A DNA stretch of 44,030 nt from Niastella sp966211305 (lineage in GTDB: Bacteria; Bacteroidota; Bacteroidia; Chitinophagales; Chitinophagaceae), in NCBI GenBank assembly GCA_966211305.1, contig CBIHPC010000031.1:1-44030 (forward strand), read 5' to 3'. Within the stretch, counting starts at the first letter, position 1; every line of letters begins with the position of its first letter. Positions 11,101-19,900 of the stretch are shown piece by piece. The notes below the pieces were generated by a model. That model saw nothing but the letters and a program-made list of their open reading frames with translations, was not told where the DNA came from and did not search any database. A program made the translations under genes and the position numbers.

Positions 11101-13112
11101 CATGTATGATTGGTGATGCGAAGGTAATTCTCTGGCGTCCGCCTACGGCTACCGGCTCTATTTATGAGCTTGCGCCCGGTATATGTGCACCGGATGGCGT
11201 TATATATAAAAAGACCGGTGTGGTTATTCCGGAACCCGACACCGTTACAGTACGCATTACACCTGATTTTACGGCCAGCCTGTTGTCTACACAAAATTGT
11301 CCTACGTTCAGGGATTCGCTAACCCAGGTTGATTCAATTACCGATCGCCTGTTGGTGGAAACCAATATCGACCTGGGCGGTTATAAAAGGAATGCAATTT
11401 CAGTACTGAGATTTAATAACGTAAGCCAGATACCTGAATACAATGCCGATATACTTTCGGCCAAACTGATATTAACGGCCGATCAGCGCGGGCATTATGG
11501 AACCATGTACCCCAACGCCAATTCGGTTAACCCCGTTGATACGCTGAGTGTTTCGCTTGCTACACCCGGTTGGTTTAAAGGAGTTCCGTTGGAAACATAT
11601 CACAACCTGGCAGTGAACAGCTCATGGCACAAAGAGGTGAGAAGGGTAGTGCCGTTTCAGAACGATACCATCGATGTGAAAGACTATATTGAAGGGTACC
11701 GTAATAGAACTTATGGCACCAGGACGTTTATGCTTACGCAGGGTTCAAAAGATTTTCACCTGGTGAATGATTCCATGTATGGCGTTTTTGTTGAACCACC
11801 ACCTTACCTGCAAAGTGGTTATGATAATTATTATTCAACGTATTATTCTCAACGGTATGCCGATGCTTCCAAATGGCCGGTGATAGAAGTTACTTATGTG
11901 GTAACGCCGCCCATGCCCGATACCGTTGGCGCCAGGTTAATTTACAATGGCACTATGCAGTGTTCAGATATCAACAGCCCTTCCTGTTACAGCGCAGTTA
12001 CCGATACAATGGTGAATCCTTATCAGTATGGCATCCTGGGTAATTTCCGACCTTTGCGTAGCTATGTATACTACGGCCGGCGTGTGGAATCTGAGGCTGA
12101 TTCAAACCAGCAGATCAATACCCGCACGTTTGGAGTAATTAAAGACTTCGCTCCATTCTGGATCCTGAACGATAACCGCTGGGTACCTTCTTACGATACC
12201 ACCCGCTGGGTATGGAATGCGCAAACTACGCTGTTTAACCGAAAAGGCTTTGAATTGGAAAACAAAGACCCGTTGGGCAGGTATAACGCCGGCATCTATG
12301 GTTACGGATTAACACTACCAACAGCAGTATTACAGAACAGCCATTTCCAGGAAGGCGCCTATGAAGGTTTTGAAGATTATGATTTTGAAACAAACACCTG
12401 CGATAATGCCTGTCCGGTTGCCAGGTCGTTCGACTGGTCGGCCCATAAGGCAGATTTTACAACAGCACAGTCGCACACAGGAATGTATAGTTTAAAAGTA
12501 GATGAGGATAGCCTCACCAGTATTTCTGCCAACCTGTTGCCAGCTTCAGACGCCGACATTGCACAATTAAATTCTGTAACATCATCGGCATGTGGTGGAC
12601 AACTTAAGGGAATGCAGGCATCGAAGAACATCGTACTGCCCAATTTTGCACCAATACCCGGAAAGAAAGTGATCGTTGGCGGCTGGGTAAAGGAAGATAA
12701 CAGTTGCCTGTGTAAAGGGTATACAAATAATCATATCATCGTGAGCTTTATTGTTGGTGGTAGTGTCAGTACTGTACAGTTGAGTCCTGCGGGTAACCTG
12801 GTAGAAGGTTGGCAGCGGTATGAGTCGGTAGTTGACATTCCGGTCAATGCCACACAAATGACCCTGACGTTACAGGCCTCGGATTCGGCCACTACCTATT
12901 TCGATGACATTCGAATTCATCCTTACAATGCACAAATGAAGTCGTTTGTGTACAGCGCAACAAATCTGAGGTTGATGGCTGAACTGGATGAGAACAACTA
13001 TGCCACATTGTACGAGTACGACGATGATGGTACGCTGGTTCGCGTGAAAAAAGAAACGGAGCGCGGCGTACAAACCATTAAAGAAAGCCGAAGCGCTTTG
13101 TTGAAAGAGTAG
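5124..13112 (+). CDS. Giant secreted SpvB/TcB-like protein with PA14 and DNRLRE-like domains
   Basis: A 2662-residue protein with a signal peptide (residues 1-29). Residues about 100-170 carry the SpvB/TcB-type opening: VDLFTGDFSYNIPLLDVGG, then YHSG and GLGWNINPG. A glycine/serine-rich beta region follows (about 175-420). Residues about 648-787 look like a PA14 domain (LLGYFYKNTEF, FTVRWLGRLKAPLTGTYDLG, CRVWMNDTLLFDNW, GWRRP). Residues about 2050-2260 resemble a DNRLRE beta-sandwich, and 2425-2605 a carbohydrate-binding-module-like jelly roll. The end (NYATLYEYDDDGTLVRVKKE) is a YD-repeat motif. In Tc toxins, B and C proteins form a hollow YD-repeat cocoon around a toxic C-terminus. This gene would be the B-like partner of the DUF6443/Rhs giant downstream, separated here by a small gene. 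No toxic domain is evident in this protein itself. Confidence 0.75.
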   Translation: MILSLALRYQKHIALFLLSISFVQLTIAGRVGNRYDPYKRIMHYPAFGFGADTGNTYLPVTQSKTNNTSNAVVRLDKRAVNRPFIGGPTQPESQSFSSVNSNNMVDLFTGDFSYNIPLLDVGGYPVNIAYHSGITMDEEASWVGLGWNINPGTITRNMRGVPDDFNGGADTIKKVTSVKPNKTFGVTLGGDMELFGLSNVKGSKGQDSTASISKGSIGASYGIFHNTYKGWGFERGLNASLNVGSKSFGSLSGGLSLTNNSQEGVSIAPSLSASLKREYDGGEKGWDVGVSVAAPYNSRAGLRGIQLGLNGNHWAKKKGENGAKDKSLGSGGGSFGSYSFAWPTSVPAVTMPMTNFNQSFTLKVGGEIKGVHYNGYISGYFGKEYITSEDMTVAMPVYGYLNYQNMVGNRDALSDFNREKELFYREKPAVPHIGVPAYTYDVFAISGEGTGGSFRPYRSDIGFIADHRMRSKTSSDAVSLDIGLGDAVHGGVDLNRNYSYTQNGPWEAENTIGNTINFRKSDKLFEAVYFRNPAEKAINTTAFYDAIGGDDVVTPALAQPRSNSPTIIASNTLNRYDQKKKVGSIDLTKDNAIRTKRDKRAQVISYHTAAEAAVSGLDKYIYHHEINKFGPRHCDDISVGDTVGFGTGLLGYFYKNTEFRGEAFRGAQSGQDVYYDWERWTPFWLDKDGYPRIKIDKNFVNDNFTVRWLGRLKAPLTGTYDLGIVSDDKCRVWMNDTLLFDNWTPKKGSSWMTKKVNLVKDHFYKIRIDYIELGGNGFAYVKLGWRRPDEQNKKFDRDNILQIDKKYLYEPSVFDTAIVDEVITKENRINNFRKSSHISEIDVLNPDGRRYIYGIPVYNILQKEVSFSVEKKDERISEQTGMTKFSSDENSTGNDKGLNGYYSRQEIPAYAHSFLLTGILSPDYVDITGNGISDDDLGDAVKFNYSKTAGIASPFEWRAPYSDSANYSEGLKTYKRDDKAHYISGKKEMWYLHSIESKTMIATFTLEDRDDLLEISEGGSKMKRGKARRLKQIDLYSKADFLKGGNPRPIKTVHFEYSYELCRGVNSQYDDQGKLTLKKIWFTYNDNKKGQLNPYEFFYHNNNPRYQNNAVDKWGTYKHPAQNPGAATEAITNADYPYALQDSALAASNAAAWTMDSIKLPSGGRIKVKYESDDYAYVQNRRATQMMELAGFGSNSTSGIDNDRLYSLTDLALGNTDYKYVFVKVPVGVTNKAELYARYLDGIKKLFFRLYVQMPLDKWGSGSEYVPVYATPDTTLSNWYGTTNNPNIIWIKIDGVNGDGDGSGSLSPLAQAAINYLRLNLPSKAYPDSEPGDEFDPAVAVKTLVPNLGELANMLLGFNKMARLKNQAAHTKLFRSYVRLNCPSLKKLGGGLRVKAVLVYDHWNKMTNQREAIYGQTYDYTTTQSVNGKETRISSGVAAWEPVIGAEENPFHLPIEYQNQISVMAPAASQYSEEPLGEAFFPGASIGYRKVRVRSIHTDKTRSANGFSETRFFTTYDFPTLWDWSMIDNDNKKRYKPVLRNFLRIDSKSYLSLSQGFKVELNDMNGKIRSEASYSETNSVTPVASTEYFYKVDHKTQTHQHLNNVVTTIDPFGNIDTAATIGKDVELMADMRDQTSVSQGANINVNTDFFTIGGFPAIIPALLNLFQKETNRFRSAAMTKVIYRYGIVDSVVSIDKGSRVSAVNLLYDAETGDPLLTSSQNEFNDRVYQFTYPAHWVYKGIAPAYQNIGAILEHLRIKNGKILSGTDGRDSLYLTAGDELLAYSKETTLASECGIDSFATFPDMYKLWVIDSNSIRGGEQKLFLVGKDGTPFSGNDVTVKVIRSGHRNINGAVGSVVSLQNPLVLGADGKYKLQFDTTTKVINAGASEMAQFWKVADKRRTDLTKGCIPTSVDSARFANEACSCMKPFFDYLLAYQKLFPGNFLERNKTVAQLVSEANSAGYTIDIDNCTLLKDNLNKRFSPISQSPDVQEYTCMIGDAKVILWRPPTATGSIYELAPGICAPDGVIYKKTGVVIPEPDTVTVRITPDFTASLLSTQNCPTFRDSLTQVDSITDRLLVETNIDLGGYKRNAISVLRFNNVSQIPEYNADILSAKLILTADQRGHYGTMYPNANSVNPVDTLSVSLATPGWFKGVPLETYHNLAVNSSWHKEVRRVVPFQNDTIDVKDYIEGYRNRTYGTRTFMLTQGSKDFHLVNDSMYGVFVEPPPYLQSGYDNYYSTYYSQRYADASKWPVIEVTYVVTPPMPDTVGARLIYNGTMQCSDINSPSCYSAVTDTMVNPYQYGILGNFRPLRSYVYYGRRVESEADSNQQINTRTFGVIKDFAPFWILNDNRWVPSYDTTRWVWNAQTTLFNRKGFELENKDPLGRYNAGIYGYGLTLPTAVLQNSHFQEGAYEGFEDYDFETNTCDNACPVARSFDWSAHKADFTTAQSHTGMYSLKVDEDSLTSISANLLPASDADIAQLNSVTSSACGGQLKGMQASKNIVLPNFAPIPGKKVIVGGWVKEDNSCLCKGYTNNHIIVSFIVGGSVSTVQLSPAGNLVEGWQRYESVVDIPVNATQMTLTLQASDSATTYFDDIRIHPYNAQMKSFVYSATNLRLMAELDENNYATLYEYDDDGTLVRVKKETERGVQTIKESRSALLKE

Positions 13113-13163
13113 AGGTCATATGAATCGGAATTGAATATTTTTAAAAATATTGAAATTATTTTT

Positions 13164-13913
13164 ATGAACAGGTTCTTCTTATTGATTACGTCTGCTTGTT
13201 TGTTAGGGTTGTTGCCGTCAAGAGCTGCCGACAGTACAAACGCAGTAAAACAATATATACAGAAGGTGCAGCAGGCGTATAAGTCGGCTTCGTACCTGAG
13301 TTTTCATGTGGTGTACCGGTATGCGAATAAAGATAAACCGCAACAATATATTGATACCATGTCGGGCGAGGTGGCCATAGATAAGAACCACATGCGGTTT
13401 GTGATTGAACATATGGAAACGGTAACGAACGATACATATACCCTGCAGATCGATAATGATGAAAAACTGATCTATTTATCCACCCCACAGCCTTCACAAA
13501 TGATCGATCCCGTGGCCATGCTCGATAGTGCGCTCGCCCGTTTTGAAGGGATTCGTACCGGAGTAGCGTATAATAAAGGAATGGCTACGCTGACGCTGAG
13601 TTTTCCGCCCGGCCAAACCTATAAGAAAGTAGTGATGGTTATCAATGAAAAGACAGGCTATTTCGAAAAAGTAGTGTATGAGTTATATACCGATGGGTTG
13701 GTTGAAAAAGACCAGTTGATGGGGCAGGGTGGTAATGGAGTTTATCAGAATGAGGGCAGTATCGAGATCCTGTTCAGTGATTACCGGCAGGGACGGTTTA
13801 CCGATGAGCTCTTTGATGAGTCGCAGTATATTAACCGGCTTGCAAAAGGGAAATACCAGCCAGCTGAAAAATTTAAAGATTACCAGGTGTTTCTGGCTTC
13901 GCCAAAATTATAA
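13164..13913 (+). CDS. Small secreted LolA-like protein
   Basis: The ATG at 13164 is preferred over a TTG eleven codons upstream because it starts a typical signal peptide (MNRFFLLITSACLLGLLPSRA). The 249-residue product has the pattern of the LolA/LolB half-barrel fold: an N-terminal helix (VKQYIQKVQQAYKSASYLSF), then repeated strands (YIDTMSGEVAIDKNHMRFVI, TYTLQIDNDEKLIYLS, TGYFEKVVYELYT). LolA-type proteins carry lipoproteins across the periplasm, and many relatives bind other hydrophobic partners. It sits between the two giants (51 nt after one, 81 nt before the other), so it may be a periplasmic helper for them. The family call is by pattern only, and a plain hypothetical protein cannot be excluded. 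Confidence 0.6.
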   Translation: MNRFFLLITSACLLGLLPSRAADSTNAVKQYIQKVQQAYKSASYLSFHVVYRYANKDKPQQYIDTMSGEVAIDKNHMRFVIEHMETVTNDTYTLQIDNDEKLIYLSTPQPSQMIDPVAMLDSALARFEGIRTGVAYNKGMATLTLSFPPGQTYKKVVMVINEKTGYFEKVVYELYTDGLVEKDQLMGQGGNGVYQNEGSIEILFSDYRQGRFTDELFDESQYINRLAKGKYQPAEKFKDYQVFLASPKL

Positions 13914-13994
13914 CCTAATTCAACTGTTGGTTCTTTACTAAAAGGGCCATCGGAAAAAGCGGAAAGACGCATATAGAAAACAAAAGACTATCAA

Positions 13995-16900
13995 ATGCAG
14001 ACCCATTCCTTTTACCGCATATTATTACTTATAGGCTTTATTTGTTTGGCTGCTATTGCCCGCGCCGGCGATGGCGGCGGTGTAGTGGCAAAAGCTATAC
14101 TCGATGGCAGTAAGCACCAGGTGCATAAAGATTCCACGGTCACCGTGGAAGACTCCGCTTTTTTCAATGCCGCCGCCATCGGGGTTGATACCGGGTATTC
14201 GGTACAAAACGTGATCACCCTGAAAATAAATGAAGCCTCGAACGTATACATGCAAACTGCCTTCCAGGTAAACGTGAAGCTGCGCATATCTTATAGTAAT
14301 GGTACCGATACAGCTTCCATTATAAAGGATTTTACAGTTACCTATGATACCGGGAATGTGTATAATGCCCGGAACAATTTTGTTTTTTATGGGGGAAGAA
14401 AAGTAACGGTAAAAGTGTTGGAGGTCGATTCAAACGGCGCCACTTGGAACGTGTCGTCTGTGCTCATGATCGAAAACCAGTTGACTGCTAAGCCTAAATA
14501 TATTTTCTCCTGCACCAACACGGTAACCAGTATTACGATAACACCTGTTGCCGATACTGCCGATGAACTTCCGGTAAGTTGGACTGCCATACGCGGCGCC
14601 GATCAGTATGACCTGGAATGGACCTATGTGGATGCGTCTGCCTATGAGCGCTATAAGACCGGTGGCAGTTTTGATCCGGCATTGATCTTCTACCACAATG
14701 CAACCCGTATTAGTACCACCGGCAATACCTACAACATACCATTGATGTACGATAACAATGGAACGTTGTTTATCCGGGTGCGCCCGGTTCAGATTGGTAA
14801 TGCCAAATCGGTACTGGCCGCCATCTGGAGTTCCGATGCATCGTCTCCCGTAATGGGACAATATGCGTTTACCGGTCACGAACGGCCGCTGAACTGGCAA
14901 TCGAACATCAGTTTTGCCGAAGAAGGCAAACGCAAAGTGGTGGTGCAATATTTTGATGGCGGGTTGCGCAGCCGCCAAACAGTAACTAAAGACAATACCA
15001 CCAACAACACGATTGTAGCCGAGACTTTTTACGATTACCAGGGCCGGCCTGCCATCCAGGTAATGCCGGTGCCTTCTTTGCAGAATGTAATACAGTATAC
15101 CGCCGGGTTTAATAAGAGCATTAACAACCCGGAGTACTATAAAAGCGATTATGACTCGCTGCCGGGTTTGGATCAGTACTGTTCCACAAGAGCAAACCCG
15201 ATGGACCCTGCTTCGGGAGCCAGTTTATACTATTCACCCAATAATCCAAAGAAAATGATCGGGATGAACCAGTTCATTCCCGATGCAGAGAATTATCCGT
15301 TCACAGAAACAGAATATGAACAGGATAATACCGGCCGTATAAAACGACAGGGTGGAGTAGGGCCGAACCATCAATTGAACAGCACCCATGAAACAAAATA
15401 TTTTTACAGTACACCCGATCAGAATGAACTGTATGCCTTGTTCGGTACTGATGTAGGGGATAAATCGCATTATTTTAAAAATGTGGTGAGTGATGCCAAT
15501 GGCCAATATAGTGTAAGTTATGTAGATATGCATGGCCGCACCATTGCTACCGGACTAACCGGAGCAGCCCCTGCGGCAATGGCGCCATTAGCATCCAATA
15601 CCAGCAGCCAGGTAACAGAGAGTATTACCGATAGCCGGTCGACAGTGCTTGATAACTGGAGCATGGTGAACCAGAAAACCATAGTTGTTCCTGAGGCGGG
15701 TAATTATGACTTTAATTACCGCTTAGATCCTCGAACCCTTATAGAACCCAATTGCGATACGCAGGATATTTGTTATACCTGCCTGTACGACCTGCGGATA
15801 ACGATCACCGACAATTGCAATAATCAGAATTTACCGGGTAATAAGGCATTCGATACGGTGCTGCACAATTTTTCACTGGGCAATATTGGGCCCGATTGTG
15901 AGCCTTCGGCCATGACGGTTAACTTTAGTTTGAACCTGCCCAAAGGCAGCTATGAGGTGGTAAAACGGCTTACGTTGAGCCGCGATGCTTTTAATTATTA
16001 CCGCGATAGTGTATACATGCCCAATAATACCTGCAAATCGTTACAGGATTTTATAGAGGAGCAACGTACTATAATCAGGAATGCCACAGATAATTGTGTG
16101 CCCGATTGCGCTACCTGCAGGGCAGGTGTAGGAACGCTGGAGCAGTTTACGACTGACTTTGTAAATAAAGCCAAAATACCGGCAGGCGAAGTAGCTGCTT
16201 ATAGTACTCAAATAGCGACGGCGTATAAGGATGCGTTGGAAGCCTGTAACGATCTGTGCGGCGACAGTACTTCTGCCAATAATGATATCAGGGCCGCTAT
16301 GCTGCAGGATATGATACCGCCTTATGGACAGTATGCCGATACCAGTGTAAATGGAAGGGATGATGTGTTTAATATCTTTTGGGTAGATCCCCAGGATTCT
16401 ATTAAATACGTACCGGTATTTAGGCTGGATGAAATTACCTACCTGGATGAAGTGGGCCAGCCCGACCTGGTGTACAATATGCAAAGTAATTTGATGGTAG
16501 ATCCGGGCTCGCTTAGTAAACTGGAGTTTGCCCAGAGCTTCCGTACTTCATGGGCGGAGGCCTTGCTTCCTTATCACCCGGAGTATTGTAAATTAAAAGC
16601 GCTGGAATCCTTTAAAGCCAGCAATGTGTGGGACCGCAAAATGGAAGCGGTGGATAATTTCAGGGATGCCAGGGATTCAGGTTATTTAAATCCTACGGGT
16701 TTGTCAGGTTCAGTCGTTCCATACCCTTCCAATGAAGCACTTCGTGATCCCTTTGTTACAAGTGGGCCTGGTTCATTAAGGTTGTTGCTTGAGAATAAAA
16801 TGAAAAACTACATGACGTTGAAGAACGGCACAGTGGTGAACATGTGGGCAATGGCTAATATTGTAGCGAAATGCAACGAAGGCAATGCTGCTTGTGTTGA

Positions 16901-19900
16901 TTATTACAATAACACGCATGCACATAATTTTGATACCACCTGGTGTGGAGGGGATCTCGATTTGGCCTGGCAGTCATTTAGGAATATTTACCTGGCAACC
17001 AAACAGGAAATAATAAACGCTTATATAAATACATCAAGTGTAGTAACCAATTGTACGCCCGATAATAAAGCGTATACAAAACCTCCTACGTATGAGCAGT
17101 TGGTTGACTCAGGCCATGCACCGCATTTTTATGGAGAAACTTCTAAAGTGATCAGCAACCAGGGGCTCGATTATGCCAGCAATCCCGATAAGGTAAATGA
17201 AGCCAAAGCAGAAGCGCAAAGGAAGCTCAATGAAATGTACGACCAGAACTGTGATGCCATGACGGGGGACTGGCGTGCGAAACTATCTGGTTGTTATAGC
17301 GAAGCACAGTTAAATGAGATTATACCTTTATTAAGAGGAGTGTGCCGTACGGCTTGTGATGATCAGCATCTTTTTGGGGCGAGTACCCTGCCGGCCGGGC
17401 GTAGTTTTGAGGGTTATACCAGCTTTAAACAGGTCATTGAAACGTATAACAATGCCAATGGCATCCCCAATGATCTTACATGTAATGCCGAACTGATCAC
17501 CACGCCGGCGCCTTATGATAAACAACCAGTATTTTATGTAAACCCGGTAACTTCCAGGCCCGGCGATTGCGAATGTAATTTGATCAATGAACACTATAGA
17601 AAATACCGGGCATGGCGGATATTGAAACCGGGCGCTACTTTCTCTGAATATATGTTGAGAACTCAGGGGGTGAGCATGAGTGAAAGCGATCTGCAAACCT
17701 TACGCAGTTTGTGTAATGATGCCAATATTCCGGGTGTAGGCGGTTATGCCTGTTCAAACCTGAGTGTGCCTGTTTATCTGCCACCAGCCCTGCAATGTAA
17801 TTCGGGTGAAGTGTGTACGCCCTGTACGGTAGTTGATAGCTTATATTTAAATTATAAACAAACTTATCCCAACGATACACCCAAACTGGCCGAAGCCGAT
17901 GATACGCTGCAGTTGAAACGCAACAACCTGTTCCGCAACTTTATGAATAACCGGTTGGGCTATTCGTTACAGGCGGAAGAATACCTGCAGTTCATGCAGC
18001 AATGCCACGATTCAGCGGCAAATATTACAAGTATTACTTATTGTAATGATAAACGTATAGGTAGTATTTATAGAACTGTTAGCGAAGATTTGGGTAAGCT
18101 GTATGATATTCAGCCAACCCCCGATGGCGGATATATAATGGCGGGGGGTATTCAATCTGTCTCAAAAGATGGAACACTGGTGAAGACCGATAGTTCGGGA
18201 GATGTACAATGGGCCATGAAATATGGCGGTGCAGACAGCGATACGCTGGTACGTGTACGCCGCACTTCAGACAATGGCTATATCGCTATCGGTACTACTC
18301 ACTCCGGCCGTTATTCAACAGGCGCCATCTGGATCCTGAAAACAAACACCGATGGTACGCTGGGGTGGACTAAGACAATTGGTTTTAGTACACCGTTTGG
18401 CGAACATGGGTATGATATTATACAAACCAGCGATGGCGGTTATGCAGCGCTGGGGATTTATAACCAACATGCGGGCCATGGTGAGTTTGTATTGACCCGT
18501 TTGCAATCGAATGGTAACATCAACTGGGTGCGCCGTTTTGGAACCAGCCGGTTACAGAATAACAGTACCGTATGTATCCCTGATATAACAGATTCATTGA
18601 ATTATAATGGAGTGCCTGCTTATGGATTACTGGAACAGGAAGATACGCTGCTGGTAAGCGGGGCTGCTTATGATCCCAACCTGGGCGACCGTTATTTCGG
18701 TGTAATTCACAAAGTGAATAAAGCAAATGGTACCCTGATGAAGTCATGGCATTATGCCGATGGCAATGATTCAACGCGTAGTTGCTGGTTCAGGGATATT
18801 CATGCTACAGAGAACGGGTATATGGTAATGGTGAACAGTGCACAACAACTGGGAACGGTGAATGCACAGGTAGGGGTAATTAATTTAACTGAAGCGGGTG
18901 ATGTAATATCGTATAAACGGTTCAATATACCTGACGGCAGCAGCAGAATGGCGACCTCGTCTGTATTCCCATCGAATGATGGTGGGTATATGGTAGCGCA
19001 AACAGGTAATAACAGTACGCATGTGATCTGGCAGCGGGTAGATGCGGCTAATAATATAGTATGGTCGGGAGAGACGGCACTGTCAGGCACTCAGACAGTA
19101 GGCCGCATTGCGCAGAATACCAATGGTAAGTATACCGTAGCCGGCGATAACAATCAACAGATGATGATGCTGGCGCTTAACCCGGGAACTACCTGTTACG
19201 ACCAGGATATTGAACTGGGAGCAACCAACGAAATAGCCACTCGCGTCCCCTGGGCAATAAATGTTGACGAGCCGGTGCTGCCTTTGCATACAGATACAAC
19301 ATTAACGCCGCTGGGTTATAGCCTCACCGCTTCTGAATTGGTATGTACAGGCGATGGAACCTGTGATTATATTTATGACGGGCCAAGGTTGTGTGGTAAG
19401 TCGAACCCTGTATTGCCGCCGTTTACCGATGAGTATATCGGTTCATGCAGCGACAGTTCATTCTTTGCAATAAGCAAGGGCACAGAGTTATATAAATCTT
19501 ATACCGATTCGCTGACCGGTGCATTTGAAAGAAATTACATCGATAAATGTTTACAGGCTTACAAATACGAGTCGTTTACATTTACGCATTCGGTAAGGGA
19601 ATATCATTACACCTTGTATTACTACGACCAGGCTGGTAATCTCATCCGCACCGTGCCACCGGCCGGGGTAAATAAATATGATACGGTTCAGGTAAGGCAG
19701 GCAATTGAGGCGGGAACAGAATTGCCATTTGCGCATGCGATGCATACTGATTACAGATATAATACCCTGAACCAGGTAGTAGCGCAGCATTCGCCCGATG
19801 GCGGCAGTAGCGCCTTTTGGTACGACCGCCTGGGAAGGTTGGCTGTTTCGCAGAATGCAAAGCAAAAAGACAGTACACAATACAGTTATACGAAATATGA

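Noticed and set aside
14430..14978. 182-codon antisense frame inside the rhs gene
   Set aside because: Covered by DUF6443-type coding sequence; no recognisable domain.
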